DNA of 8,634 nt from Ferruginibacter sp. (lineage in GTDB: Bacteria > Bacteroidota > Bacteroidia > Chitinophagales > Chitinophagaceae), in NCBI GenBank assembly GCA_025352435.1, contig JANXTN010000151.1, forward strand, positions 1-8,634, read 5' to 3'. The notes below the pieces were generated by a model. That model did no database searches, had not been told where the DNA came from, and saw only the letters and a program-made list of their open reading frames with translations. Numbering within the stretch: position 1 is the first letter of the stretch; every line of letters begins with the position of its first letter. This document shows positions 1-5,938 of this stretch, one piece after another. Position numbers and translations under genes: made by a program.

Positions 1-122
1 TAGATGTAAAAAATGCACAAAAAAGTTTTGAAGCTACTGGTTTTCGCTTAGTGAATTTAAGTTATGTAGCAAAGTCAAGTGAAATAGAACTGAAGCGCCT
101 AAGCAATCAATTGAGCCTCTAA
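1..122 (+). CDS. C-terminal end of an unrecognised protein (partial, 5' truncated by window edge)
   Basis: The frame starting at base 3 is open from the window edge to a TAA at 120-122 and encodes 39 residues, beginning DVKNAQKSF and ending KRLSNQLSL. The other two plus frames are stopped early (TAG at base 1, TGA at about 29-31), so this frame is the only candidate for a gene running in from the left. The tail is mixed polar and basic, with a central hydrophobic stretch (FRLVNLSYVA) and a probable terminal helix. I do not recognise the family. It converges on the YggS gene, whose stop lies 72 bases further on. Its stop codon falls at the start of a 17-bp tandem duplication. It could be a chance open stretch, but the amino-acid composition looks protein-like. 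Confidence 0.5.
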   Translation, partial: DVKNAQKSFEATGFRLVNLSYVAKSSEIELKRLSNQLSL

Positions 123-152
123 AAAAACAAATTTTCTAAAAAAACAAATTTT
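119..152. repeat. 17-bp tandem duplication (2 copies) at the end of the partial CDS
   Basis: The unit CTAAAAAAACAAATTTT occurs at 119-135 and again, identically, at 136-152. The first copy includes the last bases of the partial plus-strand gene and its TAA stop. The unit contains a seven-A run followed by AAATTTT, typical of a slippage-generated duplication. The remaining spacer to 194 is AT-rich and has no convincing terminator hairpin for either converging gene. Confidence 0.85.
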
Positions 153-194
153 CACTTGAATTGCTCTATTTATAATTCCCAATTTGTAATTCTC

Positions 195-842
195 TCAACT
201 TCTTCTTCCAAACAATAAACTACCGATCCTCACCATATTGCTTCCGCAACTAATCGCAAGTTCGTAGTCATCACTCATACCCATGCTAAGTGTTTTCAAT
301 TTAATATTTTTCTCTTTTTCAAACTGTTTGTAAAGATCATTTAGGTGTTCAAATTCTTTCTTCACTTTTTGTTTGTCTTCTGTAAATGTTGCCATTCCCA
401 TTAGTCCGGTAATGTTTACGTGTGGGTACAAGGCTGTATCTAAATTGACCAATTCCTTTTTGTCAAAACCAAATTTTGTTTGTTCTTCTGCAATGTGAAC
501 CTGCAATAGAACATTTATTTTTCGGTTATTTTTTGAAGCCTGCTTGTCTATTTCCTTTAACAGTTTTTCACTGTCTACGCTTTGTATTAAATGTACAAAC
601 GGAGCTATGTATTTTACTTTGTTGCTTTGCAAATGACCAATAAAATGCCATTGTATGTCAGCAGGTAATTGTGCCTGTTTTTCTACTAATTCCTGTACAT
701 AATTCTCACCAAACTCTCTTTGGCCTAAGTCATACATTTTCTGTATATCAGCCGCAGGCTTTATTTTGGAAACAGCAACAAGTGTTGTGTATTTACTTTT
801 TAAAAATTCTTCAATTTCTTTATATGCGGTTTCATTTACCAT
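195..842 (-). CDS. yggS: YggS/PLPBP family pyridoxal phosphate homeostasis protein
   Basis: This 215-residue cytosolic protein has the alanine-racemase-like TIM-barrel fold of the YggS/PROSC family. The family binds PLP on a lysine and buffers the cellular pool of vitamin B6 and keto/amino acids; it has no established catalytic reaction. Visible motifs are LVAVSK at 21-26 with the expected PLP lysine K26, FGENYVQE at 44-51, HFIGHLQSNK at 66-75, GLMGM at 146-150, LSMGMSDDYELAI at 185-197 and VRIGSLLFGRR at 204-214. The last two form the phosphate-binding end of the barrel. The length is a little short for the family (about 220-230) because the N-terminal helix is brief. The ATG lies 2 bases after the stop of the ABC permease gene, so the two are almost certainly translated from one mRNA. 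No strong Shine-Dalgarno is seen, as is usual in Bacteroidota. Confidence 0.95.
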   Translation of the reverse strand: MVNETAYKEIEEFLKSKYTTLVAVSKIKPAADIQKMYDLGQREFGENYVQELVEKQAQLPADIQWHFIGHLQSNKVKYIAPFVHLIQSVDSEKLLKEIDKQASKNNRKINVLLQVHIAEEQTKFGFDKKELVNLDTALYPHVNITGLMGMATFTEDKQKVKKEFEHLNDLYKQFEKEKNIKLKTLSMGMSDDYELAISCGSNMVRIGSLLFGRRS

Positions 843-844
843 TT

Positions 845-2512
845 TTAATTAGAGATTTTTTGCCATGAATAATTTTGTACGGTGCGAAAAAGAAAATAGC
901 AGCCTGCTGCAGAAAAAGGAATTAATACAATAACCAGCCACCATATTTTTAGTGCCAGGTAGTGCAAGCCAACAAGTGATCCAATAATAGCCATCTGATA
1001 AATAACACGAATAAACTTCCCTGTTTGTTGGTTCACGTTGGGCTGCATAGAAAACGGCAAATAACTTTTTCCCAAATGGGAGATAATCAAAAAAACGAGA
1101 ATATTATTAAAAATGCCAAGTACGAAATCATCAATTATTTTATATCCCCAAACGTAAAATGAAAATACAAATAGGATGAAAATAATAGGTGCAAAAAATT
1201 TGACCAAGAGCATTTTTAATGCACCGCTTATTAAGCTGCCGGGTTGCTTTAATGGCCGTGAAATATAAACCCATGATGCTGCAAAATTTTCATTGAATGC
1301 TATAAGAGAAACCGCCGCAGAAATAGTAAACATGGGCAAGTACACACACCATAAAAAACTTTGTGAACCGCTTAGCTTTGCCCATGTATTTGCAAAATCT
1401 TCTCCCCGTTTAAAAACAACTATAAATACAAAAACGAGTATGTAAGCCAGGCTTGGGTAAAACTGTATTTTAAAACCTTTGTCTCTTGCGGTCATTTTCC
1501 AGGCCATTTCAAAGCCAGCTTCTTCTATTTTATTTACACACACTATGGGCGAAATTATTTCAGATAAACCTTTTTGCCGATTGCCTTCTTTGTTTAAAAC
1601 AATTTCTTCCTGCGTACCTGCATTACCCATAGCCGCAATCTTTTTTGCAAATGATGGCGCAAGAAATTTAATCATCACCCAAAATGTAACTATTGGTAAT
1701 GCAATGGCAAGTAATATCATTATTAAATGCGGCCCGTCTACATGCAACTGTTGCACAGCCTGCAATGCATTGGCCATCCACATGGGTGGAAGCAAATAAG
1801 TATACCAGTGGATAGGCATTGTTACTTTTAGATTTTCAATATTTAAAAGTCTCGGTACAATTTGAAAACCTACTGCAAAAATGATTGTCATTACAATTTG
1901 AAAACCACTAATAATATCTTTAATTTTTTCTTCGCTGCTTATTCTTAATATGAAACCATACAATAAATAAGTAATGAAAACGGCAAACATAACGGTAAGT
2001 AAAATGGTAATAATAGAAGCAAAACCAACCAGAATGCCGTAACCAATAAATATAAATATGAGCGGAAAAACTGATAGGGCAATGGTAAACTGCAACAGGT
2101 AAACAAGAATATGTACAAGCCTTGCAACGAAAAAAGTTTTGCTGTTTACAGGGCGGGGGAGTATTATTTGGTTATCCGTGGTATCCAATAATACAGAGCT
2201 GAAATCCGTTATCAAAGTCATGGCCATCATAAACAACACATAAGAATGTATGATTGTCATGGTGATAATAATTTCCTTTAACGAGAGTACCAATGCACCA
2301 ATAAACAGACCCATGATGGAGTAAACAATCAGGGTCATTAATATCTGATTATTTGGTTCTTTTTTGGTTTGCTTTTTCATGGTCACACGCACACGGCGCC
2401 TGTCCATAATTAGCTTCGTCTCAGCAATTATTTTTAGTTTCTCAAAATCAATATCCTTTTTCAAAAACGTTTTTGCAATAAATAGGACAAACCGGAGTAT
2501 TAATTTATCCAT
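845..2512 (-). CDS. Polytopic ABC transporter permease, partner of the adjacent ATPase
   Basis: The protein has 555 residues with about 12 hydrophobic membrane segments, at roughly 57-78, 81-102, 131-155, 157-188, 203-220, 262-284, 352-367, 385-406, 432-456, 462-480, 500-521 and 523-542. The first about 55 residues are basic and probably cytosolic (DRRRVRVTMKKQTKK at 37-51). A conserved-looking cytosolic stretch follows the second segment (LDTTDNQIILPRPVNSKTF, 109-127), and a large soluble loop spans about 285-350. The size and the two-bundle layout suggest a duplicated or fused permease half. I infer an ABC-2-like exporter component from its position one base downstream of the ATPase gene; the substrate cannot be read from the sequence. 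There is no signal peptide and no fused ATP-binding domain. Its stop is 2 bases before the YggS start, which makes it the middle gene of a three-gene operon. The start is fixed by the 1-base spacing to the ATPase stop. Confidence 0.85.
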   Translation of the reverse strand: MDKLILRFVLFIAKTFLKKDIDFEKLKIIAETKLIMDRRRVRVTMKKQTKKEPNNQILMTLIVYSIMGLFIGALVLSLKEIIITMTIIHSYVLFMMAMTLITDFSSVLLDTTDNQIILPRPVNSKTFFVARLVHILVYLLQFTIALSVFPLIFIFIGYGILVGFASIITILLTVMFAVFITYLLYGFILRISSEEKIKDIISGFQIVMTIIFAVGFQIVPRLLNIENLKVTMPIHWYTYLLPPMWMANALQAVQQLHVDGPHLIMILLAIALPIVTFWVMIKFLAPSFAKKIAAMGNAGTQEEIVLNKEGNRQKGLSEIISPIVCVNKIEEAGFEMAWKMTARDKGFKIQFYPSLAYILVFVFIVVFKRGEDFANTWAKLSGSQSFLWCVYLPMFTISAAVSLIAFNENFAASWVYISRPLKQPGSLISGALKMLLVKFFAPIIFILFVFSFYVWGYKIIDDFVLGIFNNILVFLIISHLGKSYLPFSMQPNVNQQTGKFIRVIYQMAIIGSLVGLHYLALKIWWLVIVLIPFSAAGCYFLFRTVQNYSWQKISN

Positions 2513-2513
2513 C

Positions 2514-3287
2514 TTAACTGTTTAAAACATTTATAAATTCATTTGCGGTACTTTGGTGTTGCTCGCTTCCACCGGTAAGCGCAGTAAAAATATTTTCAAG
2601 CGAACCTAAGTGCGCATTGGCCTTCAGCGTTTCAAAACTTCCATCTGCTTTTACTTCACCTTTGTCTATTATTACAATCCTGTCACTTATTTTTTCTACC
2701 ACATCCATAATATGAGAGCTGTAAAATATTGTCTTACCTGCTGTTTTTAACTGTGCCAAAATCTCTTTTACAAGAATTACTGCATTAGCATCTAATCCGC
2801 TCAACGGTTCATCAAGAAAAATAATTTCAGGGTTGTGTATTAGCCCGCTTATCAGCAATACTTTTTGTTTCATACCCTTGCTGTAACTCGTCATGCGGGT
2901 ATTCGCCTTATCGTGCAAGTCAAATAAGCGCAATAATTCACTGGTTTTTTTTGTAATCACATTGTCTTCCAGGTTATATAATTTGCCGCTGAAACGTAAA
3001 TACTCCACCGGCGTAAGCACATCGTATAACGCAGCAAGTTCCGGTATGTAACCAATCTTTTGTTTTACTTCAATTGGGCTCTTTCTTACATCCAAGCCCA
3101 TCACAGAAACCTCTCCTTCAAAGTCGCTTATAATTCCACATAATATTTTAATTGTCGTACTCTTACCAGCTCCGTTCGGACCAATATATCCAACGATCTG
3201 TCCTGCTTCAATGTTTAAATTAATGCCTTTTAAAACATAGTTTGTATCATATGCCTTTTTTAAATTTTCAATTTGAATGATGGACAT
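2514..3287 (-). CDS. ABC transporter ATP-binding protein (ABC-2/NatA-like)
   Basis: This complete 257-residue nucleotide-binding subunit energises the permease encoded next to it on the cytosolic face of the membrane. The Walker A motif GPNGAGKST is at 36-44. The Q-loop region reads GYIPE, with E83 where many ABC proteins have Gln; this is common in ABC-2-type ATPases. The signature is the variant YSKGM at 135-139, Walker B is IIFLDE at 155-160 with catalytic E160, the D-loop SGLD is at 163-166 and the switch histidine is H192 (SSHIMD). The last about 40 residues form a short variable tail. The gene leads the operon: the permease follows after 1 base. The ATG sits 3 bases after a degenerate heptamer repeat, with no Shine-Dalgarno. 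Family assignment is firm; substrate is unknown. Confidence 0.95.
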   Translation of the reverse strand: MSIIQIENLKKAYDTNYVLKGINLNIEAGQIVGYIGPNGAGKSTTIKILCGIISDFEGEVSVMGLDVRKSPIEVKQKIGYIPELAALYDVLTPVEYLRFSGKLYNLEDNVITKKTSELLRLFDLHDKANTRMTSYSKGMKQKVLLISGLIHNPEIIFLDEPLSGLDANAVILVKEILAQLKTAGKTIFYSSHIMDVVEKISDRIVIIDKGEVKADGSFETLKANAHLGSLENIFTALTGGSEQHQSTANEFINVLNS

Positions 3288-3290
3288 GAT

Positions 3291-3318
3291 GTGAATTGTG
3301 AATTGTCAAATGTGAATA
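3291..3318. repeat. Heptamer tandem repeat immediately upstream of the ABC ATPase start
   Basis: On the plus strand GTGAATT (3291-3297) is repeated exactly at 3298-3304, followed by two degenerate copies, GTCAAAT (3305-3311) and GTGAATA (3312-3318). On the coding strand this reads as AATTCAC units ending 3 bases before the ATPase ATG. It therefore occupies the ribosome-binding region of the operon's first gene. Confidence 0.75.
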
Positions 3319-3357
3319 ATAAGTAGAATCTTTTTATATTTCAACCAACTTTAAATA

Positions 3358-3390
3358 AAAATGTGCAAACCTTTAAAGTTTGCACATTTT
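3358..3390 (-). terminator. Rho-independent terminator of the acyl-CoA dehydrogenase gene
   Basis: A perfect 13-bp inverted repeat (AAAATGTGCAAAC at 3358-3370 and its complement at 3378-3390) encloses a 7-base loop. On the minus strand the second arm runs into ATTTTTATTT, giving the U-rich tail of an intrinsic terminator about 85 bases after the dehydrogenase stop. The plus-strand copy also ends in TTTT, so it may work in both directions. It isolates the dehydrogenase gene from the ABC/YggS operon, which must therefore have its own promoter between 3288 and 3357. I could not find a convincing TAnnTTTG element there. Confidence 0.85.
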
Positions 3391-3474
3391 AAATTTCTAT
3401 ATTTTGAAAAAACACATTATAGAATTTTATTTCTTTTGTATTTAATTTTGTGTCTTGTGACTAATATCTCCCGT

Positions 3475-4629
3475 CTATTTCAAAATACTCCTTCCAATCA
3501 CAATCCTCTGCACTTCACTCGTCCCTTCATAAATCTGTGTAATCTTCGCATCTCTCATCATTCTTTCTACATGGTATTCCTTTACAAAGCCATACCCACC
3601 GTGTATTTGCACAGCTTCAGTTGCTGTCCACATGGCAGTTTCACTACTAAAAACTTTTGCCATACTGCTGCTCAATGTATAATCTAAATGCTGATCCTTT
3701 TCCCACGCCGCTTTTAAACAAAGCAAACGAGCAGCTTCAATTTTCGTAGCCATATCAGCCAGTTTAAACTGAATGATCTGATGATTCATTATTTCTGTCT
3801 TAAATGCTTTTCTAACTTTGCTGTATTGTAAAGAAAGTTCGTATGCACCACTTGCAATTCCCAGTGCCTGCGCCGCAATTCCTATCCGTCCACCTGCAAG
3901 GGTCTTCATCGCAAACTTAAACCCGAAACCATCTTCGCCAATGCGGTTTTCTTTTGGCACTTTTACGTCATTAAACAAAATGGTGTGCGTATCACTTCCT
4001 CTAATTCCAAGTTTATTTTCTTTAGCACCTACAACAACGCCGGCCCATTTTTTCTCCACAATAAATGCATTTATTCCACGGCTTCCTTTGCTCACATCCG
4101 TCTGTGCAATCACCAAATAAATACTTGCACTATTTCCGTTTGTTATCCAGTTTTTTGTACCGTTCAATAAATAATGGTCACCTTTATCTTCCGCCGTCGT
4201 TTGCTGCGAAGTCGCATCACTACCGGCTTCCGGCTCACTCAGTAAAAATGCACCAATGTACAATTCACCATCTTTTTTACCTTGGGCAAGTGGTTTTAAA
4301 TATGTTTGTTTTTGTTCCTCATTTGCATATTCCTGCAAACCATAACATACCAAACTGTTGTTTACACTCATGCAAACACTCACACTCGCATCTACTTTGC
4401 TTATCTCTTCCATCGCAATCACATAGCTCATCGTATCCAATCCGCTGCCGCCATATTCGGGCTTCACCATCATTCCCATAAAACCAAGATCAGCCAGTTT
4501 TTCTATCTGCTCTTTTGGAAAACGTTGCTCTTCGTCTCTTGCAATTACACCCGGCAAGCATTCATTTATTGCAAAATCTTTTGCAGCCTGTTGTATCATT
4601 AGCTGCTCTTCAGAGAGTTCAAAATTCAT
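3475..4629 (-). CDS. Acyl-CoA dehydrogenase (short/branched-chain type)
   Basis: This 384-residue FAD-dependent enzyme introduces an alpha-beta double bond into an acyl-CoA and passes electrons to electron-transfer flavoprotein, in fatty-acid or branched-chain amino-acid breakdown. The family order is complete: N-terminal helical domain (about 1-120), middle beta domain with LLSEPEAGSD at 129-138 and NWITNG at 160-165 (FAD and substrate contacts), and C-terminal helical domain with QIHGGYGF at 341-348. The catalytic base is E368 in IYEGTSEVQR, the position used by MCAD, SCAD and butyryl-CoA dehydrogenases. That argues against the isovaleryl or long-chain type, whose base lies elsewhere. Length is normal for the family and no key residue is missing. 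It is a single-gene unit: a promoter-like element lies just upstream and a strong terminator downstream. The exact acyl chain length is not predictable from sequence alone. Confidence 0.96.
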   Translation of the reverse strand: MNFELSEEQLMIQQAAKDFAINECLPGVIARDEEQRFPKEQIEKLADLGFMGMMVKPEYGGSGLDTMSYVIAMEEISKVDASVSVCMSVNNSLVCYGLQEYANEEQKQTYLKPLAQGKKDGELYIGAFLLSEPEAGSDATSQQTTAEDKGDHYLLNGTKNWITNGNSASIYLVIAQTDVSKGSRGINAFIVEKKWAGVVVGAKENKLGIRGSDTHTILFNDVKVPKENRIGEDGFGFKFAMKTLAGGRIGIAAQALGIASGAYELSLQYSKVRKAFKTEIMNHQIIQFKLADMATKIEAARLLCLKAAWEKDQHLDYTLSSSMAKVFSSETAMWTATEAVQIHGGYGFVKEYHVERMMRDAKITQIYEGTSEVQRIVIGRSILK

Positions 4630-4647
4630 AGTTATTTTTTAGTGCTG

Positions 4648-4655
4648 CAAATTTA
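4648..4655 (-). promoter_or_regulatory. Candidate Bacteroidota -7 element for the acyl-CoA dehydrogenase gene
   Basis: On the minus strand the bases read TAAATTTG, an exact match to the TAnnTTTG -7 consensus of Bacteroidota primary sigma factor promoters, 18 bases before the ATG. A TTTG lies 15 bases further upstream. That is somewhat closer than the usual -33 spacing, so the -33 part is uncertain. It would give a leader of roughly 10-15 nucleotides. Confidence 0.4.
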
Positions 4656-4734
4656 AGGGTTTGCTCTTTACAAATAGCTTTTACAAGTTTTACTGTGAAG
4701 GTTTTGGGGCTCTCAACAAACAACATATTTCAGC

Positions 4735-4825
4735 ATTCGTTTCCGGCTATTCGTTACAAGTCCTCGTTCCGCTTCGCTGCACTATGGGCTTTCCACTACT
4801 ATCCGGCAGCCTTTAATCGCTCGTT
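4735..4825. repeat. GC-rich putative dispersed intergenic element
   Basis: Bases 4741-4810 contain 38 G or C out of 70 (54%), against visibly AT-rich flanks. The block begins with TTCCGGCTATTCG and ends with CTACTATCCGGCAGCC, so TCCGGC is repeated directly at 4742-4747 and 4802-4807. The core is rich in CG dinucleotides (TCGTTCCGCTTCGCTGC). On the minus strand it contains GGATAGTAGTGGAAAGCCC. From memory this resembles intergenic sequences that recur in Bacteroidota genomes, but I cannot verify this here. There is no transposase and no clear long hairpin, and only one copy is in the window. The boundaries are estimated from the change in composition. Confidence 0.45.
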
Positions 4826-4881
4826 TTCCAATTTTACAATTCTTCAATCGTTTATAACTTTTACAAAGTTTCCCCAATTAA

Positions 4882-4889
4882 TAAATTTG
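4882..4889 (+). promoter_or_regulatory. Candidate -7 element for the CDF-methyltransferase operon
   Basis: TAAATTTG matches TAnnTTTG exactly and would place the transcript start near 4895, leaving a leader of about 50 nucleotides before the ATG at 4945. The -33 region, near 4858-4861, is T-rich but lacks a clear TTTG. The site is plausible but only half supported. Confidence 0.35.
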
Positions 4890-4930
4890 TCCAATAGCCT
4901 TTTTCAAATTTCATATAAAACCTGCTCCCT

Positions 4931-4938
4931 TATCTTTG
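4931..4938 (+). promoter_or_regulatory. Second candidate -7 element, directly at the CDF start
   Basis: TATCTTTG is another exact TAnnTTTG match, ending 6 bases before the ATG at 4945. If used, it would give an almost leaderless mRNA. It also explains why the in-frame TTG at 4936 should not be taken as the start codon, since it would fall inside the promoter. The only -33-like sequence at the right distance is TTTTC at 4901-4905. Confidence 0.25.
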
Positions 4939-4944
4939 TCGGCC

Positions 4945-5937
4945 ATGCAAGTAAGTTTACAAAATTTAAAAATTCAAAAGCGAATTGCCGTTTTGTCGGT
5001 CATACTTTTTGTTGTAAAAATTTCAGCATATTTCCTTACACATTCAGTAGCTATCCTTACAGATGCATTGGAAAGTATCGTAAACATTGTAGCGGGCGTG
5101 TTGGGTATTTATAGTTTGGTCGTTTCTGCCCGTCCAAAAGATACTGATCATCCTTATGGTCATGGAAAGGTAGAATTTATAACAGCCGCCATAGAAGGTA
5201 CATTAATATTTGTTGCAGGTATTTTAATTATTTACGGCGCTTCAAAAAACCTACACACACCACACCAGGTTTATAAACTTGATTGGGGTATCATTTTAAT
5301 TGTAATTACCGCCGTTGTTAATTATGCTGCAGGCATTGTCTGCGAAAAAGTAGGCAAAAAAAACAACTCACTTCCACTCATTGCAAGTGGCAAACATTTA
5401 AAAAGCGACACCTACACAACAGCAGGGATCATTGTAGGTTTGATCCTCCTTTATTTTACAAAGATTTATTGGATAGACAGTGCAATCGCTATTTTGTTTG
5501 CCTTAATAATTTCTTACACAGGTTATAAAATTATCCGCAGCTCTATTGCGGGCATTATGGATGAAGCAGATGAAACTTTGCTTACAGAAATGATTGCTAC
5601 TTTAAACCAAAACCGAAGCCAGAATTGGATAGACATGCACAACCTGAGAATAATAAAGTACGGTGCATTGCTACATTTAGATGCGCACCTTACTGTTCCT
5701 TGGTATTTTAATGTTTATGAGTCGCATAACGAAATAGATGGTCTTACCGGATTGCTCAGAAAAGAGTACGGAGACTCATTAGAAATATTTGTTCACTCAG
5801 ACGCCTGCATGACTTTTAGTTGTGCAATTTGTATAAAGCAGGATTGCAATGTGCGGCAGCAACAATTGGTAAAGAGAATACAGTGGAGCCAAAATAATAT
5901 ATCAGCAAACGTAAAACATAGTGAAAAAACAGCTTGA
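4945..5937 (+). CDS. Cation diffusion facilitator (CDF) family metal transporter
   Basis: This 330-residue inner-membrane antiporter should export divalent metal (Zn, Fe, Co, Mn or Cd) in exchange for protons. The ATG at 4945 is preferred over an in-frame TTG at 4936. About six membrane segments fill residues 14-205. The TM2 signature is TDALESIVNI at 39-48, so E43 and N47 stand where YiiP has Asp45 and Asp49. The TM2-TM3 loop has DHPYGHGK at 68-75, and TM5 carries H151 and D155 (HLKSD), the other half of the transport site. The cytosolic C-terminal domain follows from about 210 and contains LHLDAHLTVP. An extra tail has four cysteines, C288, C293, C296 and C301, spaced C-x4-C-x2-C-x4-C, then a basic Gln-rich end. 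The gene is probably co-transcribed with the methyltransferase that begins one base after its stop. Metal specificity is not decided by the sequence. Confidence 0.92.
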   Translation: MQVSLQNLKIQKRIAVLSVILFVVKISAYFLTHSVAILTDALESIVNIVAGVLGIYSLVVSARPKDTDHPYGHGKVEFITAAIEGTLIFVAGILIIYGASKNLHTPHQVYKLDWGIILIVITAVVNYAAGIVCEKVGKKNNSLPLIASGKHLKSDTYTTAGIIVGLILLYFTKIYWIDSAIAILFALIISYTGYKIIRSSIAGIMDEADETLLTEMIATLNQNRSQNWIDMHNLRIIKYGALLHLDAHLTVPWYFNVYESHNEIDGLTGLLRKEYGDSLEIFVHSDACMTFSCAICIKQDCNVRQQQLVKRIQWSQNNISANVKHSEKTA

Positions 5938-5938
5938 T

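Larger units (their letters stand above)
4630..4944. other. 315-bp divergent intergenic region between acyl-CoA dehydrogenase and CDF transporter
   Basis: This spacer separates two divergently transcribed genes. It contains a minus-strand TAnnTTTG element close to the dehydrogenase start, two plus-strand TAnnTTTG elements close to the transporter start, and a GC-rich block at about 4735-4825 that does not read as a gene. Plus-strand frames through it can be translated (for example an open stretch from 4695). However, that frame runs out of frame far into the transporter gene, and its product has no recognisable domain. I see no RNA gene. Confidence 0.7.

Noticed and set aside
123..194. Bidirectional terminator between the partial gene and yggS
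   Set aside because: Only a 5-bp imperfect pairing (GAATT/AATTC) is visible, with no GC-containing stem.
3818..4602. Plus-strand open frames opposite the acyl-CoA dehydrogenase
   Set aside because: They are antisense shadows with Ser/His/Pro-rich composition. The minus-strand gene has every expected dehydrogenase motif.
4936..4944. TTG start extending the CDF protein by three residues
   Set aside because: The TTG lies within a TAnnTTTG promoter-like sequence, and the ATG nine bases later gives a normal family N-terminus.
4695..5114. Plus-strand open frame of 139 codons starting in the divergent spacer
   Set aside because: It overlaps the first 170 bases of the CDF gene in another frame, passes through the GC-rich intergenic block and has a low-complexity Phe/Ser-rich product with no domain. 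The CDF frame is clearly the coding one.
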